A stretch of DNA of 64,000 nucleotides from Prevotella sp. (GTDB taxonomy: Bacteria > Bacteroidota > Bacteroidia > Bacteroidales > Bacteroidaceae). The translations under genes were made by a program, and so were the position numbers. A model generated the notes under the pieces. That model did not search any database, was not told the origin of the DNA, and worked only from the letters and a program-made list of their open reading frames with translations. The stretch covers positions 109,675 through 173,674 of the forward strand of contig JAFZIY010000019.1 in assembly GCA_017554105.1 (NCBI GenBank), in the 5' to 3' direction. Below are positions 42,542 to 52,400 of the stretch, piece by piece (position 1 is the first letter of the stretch; every line of letters begins with the position of its first letter).

Positions 42542-42781
42542 CTATTTGGCAAATGACTCTTCATCCCATAGAGATTGGAAAGGACTATATCCGAGGTCCT
42601 TTTCATTCTCATCCAGTTCATCGTCGACCAAATAGCCTTCCTTTCCGTTCAGGTCTCCGCCACTTTCACCTCCCCCGATGATGGTGGCGGTACTCGTGTT
42701 GATAATCTCTTCGGCAATGCTCTCAGCCGCGTAGATGTGGCACAGTGTTGTTGCGGGTTTTGTATAGGGTTTCTTGTTCAT
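42542..42781 (-). CDS. 79-residue acidic protein with a GGG motif
   Basis: It begins MNKKPYTKPATTLCHIYAAE, a pattern of short Prevotella proteins that start with KKxYxxP and a cysteine or methionine-rich helix. The centre has TSTATIIGGGESGGDLNG, and the C-terminal half is very acidic (DDELDENEKDLG). No signal peptide is seen. It starts 15 bases after the stop of the rhamnogalacturonan lyase gene and is followed by a strong terminator, so it is cotranscribed. The glycine run recalls leader peptides cut at double glycine, but no modifying enzyme or peptidase-exporter is adjacent. Function is unknown. Confidence 0.65.
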   Translation of the reverse strand: MNKKPYTKPATTLCHIYAAESIAEEIINTSTATIIGGGESGGDLNGKEGYLVDDELDENEKDLGYSPFQSLWDEESFAK

Positions 42782-42796
42782 GCGAATATTCTCGGG

Positions 42797-45700
42797 TTAT
42801 TTTACAATCACTTTTCTTCCGTTCACAATATATACACCTTTCTTCAGACGCCAGTTCTCAGGAATTTTGCGGCCTTGCAGGTCATACACCTCGTTGCGTG
42901 TAGAGGTCGGTATATCAAGGATTTCCGTGGAAACACCAGAATCTTCGAATACAGTCTGAACGTTCTTCGCGCCGTTGGATGTCAATCCTTGGAAGTAGCC
43001 ACGATAGCCTTTCAGGCGCATTTTGATGCCGTCTGTTTCCACGCGACTCAGTCCGCTGGTGGTGAAGAAGTAGTCGTCGGTGGTGAAGGCTTTCTGTCCT
43101 AAGTCGGTGTAGGTACCCACGAAGGAGAAATATCCGTTGCTGATAAACGGTTCCAGAGTCGGTGCACTGGTGATGCCCATGATGAGATAAGGAGCGCTCT
43201 TTGTCACGCCTTTTATCAAACATGGCTCGTTGGCGGTGATTGCTGTTATGTTGTCGTTTGCTGTCTCCACTTCGATAGTCTCAAAGTAGATTTGACCGCC
43301 ATTACCTTTACCCGTCTCGAGGTTTGCCACGGTAACCTCATTACCGAACACCTCTCGAACTTGTGCCACGGTCATGTCGAACGGTACCACCATTGTTGCC
43401 CATGTCGATGTACTCGTCAGTCCGTTGCGCCACAAGTGTGCGTTGCCTGTCGTGCTCACCGCCTGCGGCAGAGTCGTTGCCAGTTCATCGTGGATGGCCA
43501 CTGGAAGATAGTCGTTGCTGATGCTTCCGCTATTGCCAGTCTTTATGAATGGATATTTAGCCTCAAAGGTCTTAATACCTGATGCGTAGCCGTCAACGCT
43601 CGAATACACACGAAGTGTTCCTGGCTCAGTGAAGGTGAAACTGTTGATGTTCGTGGGTGGTTCGGCAACCTTAATATTATCAATTTGTATATACGACCAG
43701 GCTCTTCCAGTTTCCACATAGAAACCTTGCAAGTTGAGATTAATGTTGGTGTCGCTGATGGTATATGATCCCGTTCCAATTTCTGAAGAACCAGACTTGA
43801 TGGTGTAAGTAATCGTCCTATTGTTTTGATCTACATTCACGATGTAGTGGTACCAAGCGGCATCAGAAAGAGTATATGTGCTTGAAGCTTCTTCTACTGT
43901 GTAGTTTGTACTATAGTTTACTCCACCTGATATTTTGAATAAATAATTAGTCGTTGAAATCTCAGTATTGGAATAAGGCATTTGGGCTCCCACACCATAA
44001 AGGATAATCTTGTTGGGGGTATAATTACCGACAGTATAGTGCATAGCTGCATCAAACTCAATGGTGTATTTTTCTGCGGTGATAGCTGTTTCCAATTTTT
44101 TGTAAGCATTTCTCGGTCCACTTCCATTACCATGTGTAAACTCTATATAATTGCCATAAGTGTCATGACCAGTCATAAAGTTCACAGACGCATATTGGGT
44201 AGTCCAGTCGCTTGCGTTTGATGCATTTTCATAATTTTCATTGTAAAGCACCGTTTCGTTAGTGCTGCCAATGCTCGTTTCTGTACCGTCAAGCGAGGTA
44301 AATGTGCCTGATAGGGTGGGGGCTTGGCCATTTGTATTGTTTGCAACGATGCTGACAATAGGCAAATAATATTTTTCTGGAGAAGTAGAGGGGTAGGCTG
44401 TTTTTACGTTTCCATACGGTGCCATGCCAGTCAGGGCGATAGTGGCTTCGTTGGCAGTAGCCACATCGGATACCTGGAGATAAAGGATTCCGTCTTCATG
44501 GATAAGCCTAAGGTTGCTGGCGTTGATAGCAGCACACTCTATTTTCACCCGTGAGAGGTCGCCGTTGACTGTAGTTACATTGCCGATGGGGTAGCGTCCG
44601 TTACCTAATGTGCTGGACATGTTCAGTTTAAACACAGGTTCGATGTATTCGGGGCCATAATTCTCCCAAGCGTCTATGCCCGCCTTCGAGTCGTCGATGT
44701 TCAAGATGGTAGCGTTTAGCCAGTCATGCTCAGCATCGTCCATGCCATTTACATCCAATACCACGCGGGCACCGTAGTTCAGCGTCAGTTCAGATATGTT
44801 CACACGGCTGCAATCTCCTCCACCTACATTCAGCGTGGCGCCATATTCCATTGTGAGTCCGTTGTTAAACGTTCCGCCCGTCGTATTTAGCGTGGTGTGG
44901 CGATTCATCCATACCGCACTGTTCTGTATCGTACCGTCAAAGTTCACCGTTCCGCCCCAGATGTCGGTTGCGCCTGAATTGGTATGAACGGCATTCGACA
45001 TATTAAGGATACCATTACCCTGCTTCACCAGGCGCGTTTCGCCCGACATGGCTCCGCCCGTCAGGTTGCAGGAATAGGTAGTTGTCGTTATGTTGTTGTT
45101 ATTGTCGTGGCCCTGCACCCATGTCGGTACATTGATGGTAAGCACGGCAGGAGAACCACCGCTTATGCTTATTGACGTATTGTCATATTCATTGTGCAGC
45201 ACGTGTTTGCCGTTGTAACTTCCATCGATGTTAGTATTATTGCCAACAACCTCTCTGCCATTGGTTATCAACGGTGGGGGAGCCACGGTATATCCCTCCA
45301 TCTCGCCGAGGAAATAACTCAGGTGAGGTGGCTGGTTATAGGCCATCATCTGCCATACCATCGCCTGACGGTACTGGTGGTCGTGCCATAGGGTGGGCAG
45401 ACTGTAATTGGTGCTCATACCACTTGTGTATATACGCACGTTTTGTCCACAACGTACTACAATCTCCTCGCGCCAGTCGCCTATAAGGTCGCCTTGGAAA
45501 CAAGGATTGTTTTTCGAGTCGTTGTTCATGTTACAACCATCAGATTGAAAAATGCGACCATTCTCATGATCAATGATAGCAGCATCTCTTGCTGTACCTG
45601 GACTATTCAAAACTTCATCGCCCAAATCACCGTCCCAAAAAATGCGGAAGTTCAATTGAGACCAATAGAGTGCTGCCCGAGTGTCTGTTGGTGCGGTAGC

Positions 45701-47287
45701 GACAACTATGTCTTTCACGGAAGAATACAAATCCGTAGAAGCAGAAGTGGCGATACACCCTGGTATCGTACTTGAGAAGTTTCCAATCAAAGCACGCCCA
45801 TCATCCTTATCTGCCGTTTTACGTATATAGATTTCACTGGTTGTAGCGTTGCGATAATTCATACCGGGATTATCCTCGTTGCATCCGAAAAACTCCAGTC
45901 CTGGGCGGTATGGGTCGAAATCACCTACATGCTGGGCATCACCATGACCTAAACCTGTGGTGGAGAGCCCTTGGAAATTATCATCTATCACCATCGATCC
46001 ATAAACAATTTCGTCACGCCCGTCCTCATCCACATCAGCAATGACGAAGTTATGGTAGCCCTGCCCATACCAGGGTGACCCGCTGATGTTATTGTTCCAA
46101 GTCCACAATTGAACCCACCTGTTTTGATAGTCTAAGTACATGACCATCATTTTGTGGCGGGTGTATATACCTCTTGCCATAAACAGGGTGGGCTCTTGAC
46201 CGTTAAGATAAGGTACGCCGAAGAAATACTTTGAGGAGCGGTGTCCATAACCGTCTCCCCAGGCAGCACTTAAGTCAGTCTCACCAGCTTCAAGTCGTTT
46301 CAGTGGGTATTCCATCTGCTGATACAATTCGCCCGTCTCTCCATTCAGGTAAAGCAGATATTCTGCACCCGAGTTCGTATATGCCATACTGGCGATGTTC
46401 GTACCATCTGACTGTCTATGCGACATCCAATTCTGCCGGGTATTCGCATTCATATCGCCGATGGTGTAGAGCCGTGTTCTTCCGTCGTTGCCATACACAA
46501 TCATGTTATCAGCACCGCGCAGCACCACCTCGGCCTTACCGTCCTTTTGCCACCAGTCGAAGGCAATGATATTGATTTCGGTAGAATTGCTGCTAACCAT
46601 ATTGGGACCGCAATCAATGCGCCACATTAGTGTAGCAGTAACGGCATTCTCATCCGTAGGATGCCAATTGATGTCGTATGCATCCAGAACCACAAACTCT
46701 TTTGATTCGTAAGGATAAATACGATAAATGGGAATCGGGTTCCCGTTTTTATCATTTACGTCTGCATATGTATTTGTGAACACACCAGTTGCATCCACCG
46801 TGTTCAACCGCTTAATAATCATCTCTAATTCACCGTCGCCGTCAAGGTCGGCAAATTCCGCGTCGTTGGGTTCATAGTGCGATGTAACATCGTTGCCTTC
46901 GCGGTCATAGACAGCGGCCAGCGGGATGTCAATGAAGCCTGCAGTACAGCTATTGTAATCATATTGTTCCCACGTCTTGATCGCCTTGCACTTTTCCTGC
47001 TCCACACCACCTACAACGGCAGCTACTTGATACTGGGTATCTGACGTTGCGCTTTGGTTGTCGCTGTAGTTTGTGGTGGTCAGACCCGATGCCAGTAATG
47101 AGCCGTTCTTGTACAGGTTATAAGTAACGTCATAATATTCCGTTCCTAATCGTCGCCATGTTATGTAGTTGAAGTTGTTTTCCGGAATGGCTACAAGCCC
47201 TCTTCCAAGGTTGTCCACATGGCGCTGTGCGTTTACGGTGCCGACTGTCAGCATCGCGAGAAATATTAATATGTATGCCTTTTTCAT
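42797..47287 (-). CDS. Rhamnogalacturonan lyase, PL11 family, with long C-terminal extension
   Basis: 1496 residues. The signal peptide ends TVNAQ. Residues about 21-620 form the PL11 beta-propeller: RHVDNLGRGLVAI, DAEFADLDGDGELEMIIKRL, VIADVDEDGRDEIVYGSMVID, LGHGDAQHVGDFDPYRPGLE and QGDLIGDWREEIVVR, with many calcium-binding DxDxDG-like loops. Family members cut the rhamnogalacturonan I backbone of pectin. The remaining 870 residues are unusual in length: an autotransporter-like beta-helix repeat region (about 640-900), a lectin-like domain (about 1020-1190), a third beta-rich block and the Por-type tail (YDLQGRKI ... KGVYIVNGRKVIVK). Probably secreted and surface-attached. Confidence 0.9.
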   Translation of the reverse strand: MKKAYILIFLAMLTVGTVNAQRHVDNLGRGLVAIPENNFNYITWRRLGTEYYDVTYNLYKNGSLLASGLTTTNYSDNQSATSDTQYQVAAVVGGVEQEKCKAIKTWEQYDYNSCTAGFIDIPLAAVYDREGNDVTSHYEPNDAEFADLDGDGELEMIIKRLNTVDATGVFTNTYADVNDKNGNPIPIYRIYPYESKEFVVLDAYDINWHPTDENAVTATLMWRIDCGPNMVSSNSTEINIIAFDWWQKDGKAEVVLRGADNMIVYGNDGRTRLYTIGDMNANTRQNWMSHRQSDGTNIASMAYTNSGAEYLLYLNGETGELYQQMEYPLKRLEAGETDLSAAWGDGYGHRSSKYFFGVPYLNGQEPTLFMARGIYTRHKMMVMYLDYQNRWVQLWTWNNNISGSPWYGQGYHNFVIADVDEDGRDEIVYGSMVIDDNFQGLSTTGLGHGDAQHVGDFDPYRPGLEFFGCNEDNPGMNYRNATTSEIYIRKTADKDDGRALIGNFSSTIPGCIATSASTDLYSSVKDIVVATAPTDTRAALYWSQLNFRIFWDGDLGDEVLNSPGTARDAAIIDHENGRIFQSDGCNMNNDSKNNPCFQGDLIGDWREEIVVRCGQNVRIYTSGMSTNYSLPTLWHDHQYRQAMVWQMMAYNQPPHLSYFLGEMEGYTVAPPPLITNGREVVGNNTNIDGSYNGKHVLHNEYDNTSISISGGSPAVLTINVPTWVQGHDNNNNITTTTYSCNLTGGAMSGETRLVKQGNGILNMSNAVHTNSGATDIWGGTVNFDGTIQNSAVWMNRHTTLNTTGGTFNNGLTMEYGATLNVGGGDCSRVNISELTLNYGARVVLDVNGMDDAEHDWLNATILNIDDSKAGIDAWENYGPEYIEPVFKLNMSSTLGNGRYPIGNVTTVNGDLSRVKIECAAINASNLRLIHEDGILYLQVSDVATANEATIALTGMAPYGNVKTAYPSTSPEKYYLPIVSIVANNTNGQAPTLSGTFTSLDGTETSIGSTNETVLYNENYENASNASDWTTQYASVNFMTGHDTYGNYIEFTHGNGSGPRNAYKKLETAITAEKYTIEFDAAMHYTVGNYTPNKIILYGVGAQMPYSNTEISTTNYLFKISGGVNYSTNYTVEEASSTYTLSDAAWYHYIVNVDQNNRTITYTIKSGSSEIGTGSYTISDTNINLNLQGFYVETGRAWSYIQIDNIKVAEPPTNINSFTFTEPGTLRVYSSVDGYASGIKTFEAKYPFIKTGNSGSISNDYLPVAIHDELATTLPQAVSTTGNAHLWRNGLTSTSTWATMVVPFDMTVAQVREVFGNEVTVANLETGKGNGGQIYFETIEVETANDNITAITANEPCLIKGVTKSAPYLIMGITSAPTLEPFISNGYFSFVGTYTDLGQKAFTTDDYFFTTSGLSRVETDGIKMRLKGYRGYFQGLTSNGAKNVQTVFEDSGVSTEILDIPTSTRNEVYDLQGRKIPENWRLKKGVYIVNGRKVIVK

Positions 47288-47390
47288 TTAGTAGATGTTA
47301 TTACAAGTTAGGTCGAAATATTATGTTAAAACGCAGTTTGTAGAGCCTTCTTTAATTTGTTAGTGTCAATACAGACGACTCCAATCCGTG

Positions 47391-47422
47391 CAAATGTACG
47401 GATAATATCCCAAACTTCCAAA
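47391..47422 (-). promoter_or_regulatory. Promoter of the PL11 gene
   Basis: TTTG at 47422-47419 and TACATTTG at 47398-47391 on the minus strand, 20 bases apart. The leader is about 100 nt. Confidence 0.75.
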
Positions 47423-47489
47423 TAATTTTCGGAAAGTTTATGATTATATGATAAGATAGGGTCGAGAGTGGAGCAAAAAGAAGCGTGTT

Positions 47490-49382
47490 TTATGGCTCGA
47501 TTTGCTGACCGCTGAAAGTTGCAAAGTATTTAAGGCATACGTCGCGCCACTCCTGAGCGTTGTACACTTGATGGTTCAGGCGCTCGCTGACCTCCTCATA
47601 ACGTTGCTTGTCAACGTGCATCCACAGCATATTCCACGTTGCGCGGTGCTCTTTCACCTTCTCCACGCCGCGGTTGTAGTGCATGTTTAGCTCCTGCCAC
47701 AATGTGCGTCCGCTCTTCATCTTGTATGTCCAAGGCACATGATGGAACCACAGAAGATACTCTTCTGGACAGGTACTCAAGTTGTCATAGAGGCTGCAAT
47801 ATGGCTCACGATACTGTGCCACGGCATTTGTTCCCTTCGACGAGCGGTCGAATCCCACTCCTTCAGCATCTGCCTTGTGGTAATATACAGGACACCACTC
47901 AATAGGATATTGCGCCTTGAAGCCGTCGGGCTCGGGTCCGTAGTGGTGGTCGAACTTGAAGATATGGTGCAGTCCGAGTGGCATCATATAGTCAACGCAT
48001 GCCTCGCGGCTCTCCATCATCACATTTGTCATTTCCTTTACGAACTGGTTGTTTTGTGAGAACGTCTGGCAAAGCCATTCCTCTGCAATCTCCTCTGCTG
48101 ACAGTTGCGGGTTCCATGCCAATCGACCGAAGGCATACCAGTTGGCCTGTGAGAAATGGTGTCCGCACCAGTTACGGTCGTTTCCGATGTTGGCCACGCC
48201 GGCAATGCCCACCAGACTCTCTGGCGAAACAAACGAGAAGAACTCTTTCCACATCGTGGCGAGATATACAAGATGCAGTGACTGTCCCGTATATTCCTGC
48301 GTTATCTGTAGTTCCACCATATTAGGTGTCTCTTCTATCTGGTCGAATATCGGGCTGTATGGCTCGCGTGGCTGGAAATCGAGCGGTCCGTTCTTGGTCT
48401 GCAGGATGACATTTGGGCGGAACTTGCCATCGAGAGGCTTGAACTCCGACACCGCCTGTTTCACGCGGTCCTCGCCTTTGTGGTTGGCACCATATACGAA
48501 GCATCGCCACATCACGATGCCACCATATGGTTGCAAGGCATCAGCGAGCATATTGGCACCGTCGGCATGCGAGCGTTTGTAGTCGCCTGGGCCTGGCTGT
48601 CCTTCCGAGTTGGCTTTCACGAGAAAACCTCCGAAGTCGGGAATCAGTGCGTAAATCTCCTTTGCCTTTGCCTTCCACCATGCCACGACATCCTTGTCGA
48701 GTGGGTCGGCGGTCTTCGTTGCACCCAATGCCATGGGCGAAGCGAAGTTTATGCTCAGGTAAACCTTGATGCCGTAGGGGCGCAACAAATCGGCATAAAT
48801 CTTCACCGAGTCGATGTATTCGGCAGTGAGCATTTTTGGAGAGGCATTCACGTTGTTAAGCACTGTACCGTTGATGCCGAGCGATGCGTTGGCACGGGCA
48901 TATTCAGTGATTATTTGGGTGCTTGCTTTCGCATTCCAGAAGATGCTGTTGCCGGCATATCCGCGCTCGATGGACCCGTCGAGATTGTCCCAGTGGTTAA
49001 GGAGTCGTATTCCAAAAGCAGGTGCGGAGAACTTCGAGAGGTCTTGTTTCTTCTGTCCTATGCCCTGAGTACGCAACAGGTCGTATGCTCCATAGAGCAC
49101 ACCGATGTCTGTGCCAGCCTCTATGGTGACGCTGTTCATGTTGCCTTTTATCGAGAAAGCACCGTCCTTAGGGCCGTTCTCGCTTACCACGAGTTGCACT
49201 TTCGCCCCTTGCCAGTAGCGTTTCATCTCGTTTTTGGCGATGTCGATTGTCGGCGACTGCTTGTTTGCAGTCACTTGAGCCTTATTCACTTCATTGTAAC
49301 GCAGCCACAGGTCGTGTCCGTCCTCTGCGCTTGCCGCGATGCTGAACAGCATTGTCGCAAGCAAGAAAAGCATTTTCTTCAT
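47490..49382 (-). CDS. Alpha-glucuronidase, GH67
   Basis: 630 residues; signal peptide ending SIAASA. The sequence follows GH67 enzymes: GAYDLLRTQGIG, FGIRLLNHWDNLDGSIERGYAG, the DFGGFLVKANSEGQPGPGDY block, and DPLDKDVVAWWKAKAKEIY. The catalytic acids (Glu in NSEGQPGP and the Asp/Glu pair near ELQITQEYTGQ) are present as far as I can judge. GH67 removes 4-O-methyl-glucuronic acid from the non-reducing end of glucuronoxylan oligosaccharides. It lies 21 bases after the regulator gene on the same strand and completes the xylan set opposite it. The signal peptide places it in the periplasm or outside. Confidence 0.93.
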   Translation of the reverse strand: MKKMLFLLATMLFSIAASAEDGHDLWLRYNEVNKAQVTANKQSPTIDIAKNEMKRYWQGAKVQLVVSENGPKDGAFSIKGNMNSVTIEAGTDIGVLYGAYDLLRTQGIGQKKQDLSKFSAPAFGIRLLNHWDNLDGSIERGYAGNSIFWNAKASTQIITEYARANASLGINGTVLNNVNASPKMLTAEYIDSVKIYADLLRPYGIKVYLSINFASPMALGATKTADPLDKDVVAWWKAKAKEIYALIPDFGGFLVKANSEGQPGPGDYKRSHADGANMLADALQPYGGIVMWRCFVYGANHKGEDRVKQAVSEFKPLDGKFRPNVILQTKNGPLDFQPREPYSPIFDQIEETPNMVELQITQEYTGQSLHLVYLATMWKEFFSFVSPESLVGIAGVANIGNDRNWCGHHFSQANWYAFGRLAWNPQLSAEEIAEEWLCQTFSQNNQFVKEMTNVMMESREACVDYMMPLGLHHIFKFDHHYGPEPDGFKAQYPIEWCPVYYHKADAEGVGFDRSSKGTNAVAQYREPYCSLYDNLSTCPEEYLLWFHHVPWTYKMKSGRTLWQELNMHYNRGVEKVKEHRATWNMLWMHVDKQRYEEVSERLNHQVYNAQEWRDVCLKYFATFSGQQIEP

Positions 49383-49403
49383 TAGTGTATTTTGTTTGAT
49401 AGT

Positions 49404-52400
49404 TTATTGTTCTATTGTCTTTGACATGTCTGACTGGTCTGACGAGTCGGGTTTGACTGTATTGTCGGGCTTGTCAGTTATGTTCTGTTGTTCCTCAGCC
49501 TTGTGTTTCTGCTCGGCATATTCCGACGGGGTGACGCCAAAATGCTTCTTAAACACCGTGGAGAAGTGTGTCTGGTTGTTGAATCCTACGGCATAAGCCA
49601 CCTGTGTAACGTTTATCTTCCGCTCGCGGATAAGGCTTGCAGCCTGCTCCAGTCGCAGGTTACGGATGAAGTCGCCTGCTGAGATTCCCGTTATCTCTTT
49701 CATCTTACGGTGTAGTTGGGCACGACTTATGCCCACGTTCTCAGTGAGTTTCTCAACATTGAACTCTGGGTCGGAGATGTGCTCGTTGATGCATTTCATG
49801 ATGCGGTCCATCAGTTCGTCGTTGTTGCTTCTCACGTCGACCTTCTCCAGTTTCGCCTCCTGTCGTTGTGCTCCGGAGAACTTACCGCGCAGTCGACGCA
49901 CGTTGTCGATGAGGTTGTCGATGAGGATATGCAGTTCGTCCATGCTGAAAGGCTTGGCGAGATAGGCGTCAGCGCCGCGTCGCAATCCCTCAAGACGGTC
50001 TTTCACTGCTGCCTTCGAGGTGAGCAGAATCACTGGTACATCGCTGATATTCGGGTTTCCCTTGATTTTCTTCAGCAGTGTGATACCATCCATTTCGGGC
50101 ATCATAATGTCTGAAATTACCAAGTCATAGTCGCCTGTCAACAGCGCTTTCAGTGCCTCCTTGCCGTTGGGTGCGGCATCGAAATGATACCAGTTGCCCA
50201 GTTCGTTGCGTATGTAGCTTGCTATTTCCTCCTCGTCGTCGGCAATGAGAATCTTGGAGTTCTTGTTTGCCCGTGTCCTGCTATTGGCTTTGACGCTGTT
50301 AGTGGCATTGTGCATAGTGACATCCTCTATCATGTCAGGCGACAAGTGCTCCTTACCCTTCGGCAGGGTCACGGTGAGCACAGTACCCTTCACGCCGTCG
50401 GTACGGTTGTTTGCCCTTATCGTTCCGCCGTGAAGTTCTACTATCGCCTTGCTCAGGTTCAGTCCGATACCTGTGCCGTCGAGGTGTACATCACGTGCAT
50501 TGCTGCCCTGATAGAAGCGTTCGAAGAGCCTCTCAGGATTGCTCTCCTTAAGTCCGATGCCATTGTCGGTGACACTGATGACCACGTTTTCTTCCTTCTC
50601 CTGGAGTACAATGTTTATCTCTCCGCCGTCGAAGGTGTACTTGAAAGCATTGCTCAGCAGGTTGCTAATTACCTTGTCGAAGTTAATATGGTCTATCCAT
50701 ACCGTTACGGGCTTTGCCTCACGGGGCTTAATCCTGCCCTCTGGCGTTTCCACTTCGAAGGTGTAGCGCATGTTCCGTTGTTGAGCGTTGTATTGATAGA
50801 GCGTGAATACACCGTTGATGAACTGCACGAGGTTAGTCTCCCGACACTGTAGTTTCATCTGTTTGTTGTCAATCTTGTTCTCGTCGAGAATCTGATTCAC
50901 TAGCAGTTGCAGCCTTTGGGCGTTACGGTCGATTGTCTCGATGTCGTTGAGGCTCTCCTCGTCGAATGCCCTGGTCTTCAGTTTCTTCAGCGGTCCCATG
51001 ATCAGCGTCAGTGGAGAGCGTATGTCGTGGGTGGCGTTGATTAGGAATTTCATCTTCGACTCCTCCAGTTCTATCTTACGTTTGCGGTCAACATAGTAGA
51101 TGCCGAGCATGATGATGCATGCCGCAAGGAGTCCGTATAGTATGAAAGCCCCTATCGAGGCATACCATGGGTCTCGCACCCTCACCTCTATCACCTTGGT
51201 GTTTTTGGAGTAGATGCCGTTGTTCTGTGCCCTCACCTCGATGACATACTTGCCCGGTTTCATCTTGTTGAACGATATGGAGTTATTACCTTCGCCCGTC
51301 TGTGTCCATGTATCGGCTCCGTTGATGCGGTATTCGAAGTTGATGTTGTCGGCATTCTTGAACGTCAGCAGCGAGAACTCCATAGAGAAACTGTTCTCGT
51401 TGTAAGGCAATGAGAAATGGTCTTGGAAGCAGTCCTTCGACTTACCGTCGACAATGAAGTTGGTGAGATAAATGTCGCCCATCTCCATGTGCTGCTTCTT
51501 CACCTCCTCCGGATAGAATGCGGTGATGCCATCGCTGGTGCCGTAGGCTATCATGTCGTCATCGGCATGTATGGCGGCGCCGAGGATATACTCCTTTGTT
51601 GTCAGTCCGTTGCCGCTGATATGCTCAATGAACTGCTTGTCGTTGTGGTTGTAATGCCATATTCCCATCGAGGTGCTCAGCCACATATCGTTGGACTGGT
51701 CGATGGTGATGCTGTAAATAATCTTGTCTGTCAGTTTCTCGGCATTGTTGAAAGGCTCGGTCTTGTTCTTGTCACGCATGAAGATAAACATACCTTCGTG
51801 CGTACCTATTAATATGTTACCCTTGTTTGTCTCGCCCAAGGCGGAACACTGGACATGGTCGAGTTGCACATCCCATCCTAAGGGTTTGAACGACTGTTTC
51901 TCAGGGTCAAAGCATGAAAGACCGCTCGTCGTACCTATCCATAGTAGTCCGCGACTGTCATAGTAGAGCGCCTTTATCCAGTCGTTACATAACACGCCTT
52001 GCCCCGTGTCCTTGTCGCGCATGCTGTAGGCCTGTGTCTCACCGGTGTTGGTGTTATGTACTATAAGTCCCTTACCGTAATTGCAGATGAACAAGGTACC
52101 TCGCGAGTCGTCGGTGATGCAGTTGAGGTCCCATCCGTCTGTTTCCAACAGTGTCTGCTGGGAGCCCGTGGCAGGTGAGTATCTGTTCACCTTGTTCTCT
52201 GTGCACAGCCAGTACTGTCCGCGCTTGTCGCGGTAGATGTTGTTTGCCGTTGGCAGGATGTTGGACACCTGGCTCACCCTTCCGCTCTTGTCAAAACTGT
52301 AGAGTCCCGTGTTCTGAACGGTGCAAAGGATGTTGTTGTCGTCGCCGAGAGCCAGTGATGAGACGCTGCTTCCTATCTTGTGTCCCTGTTTCTCGAAGGT

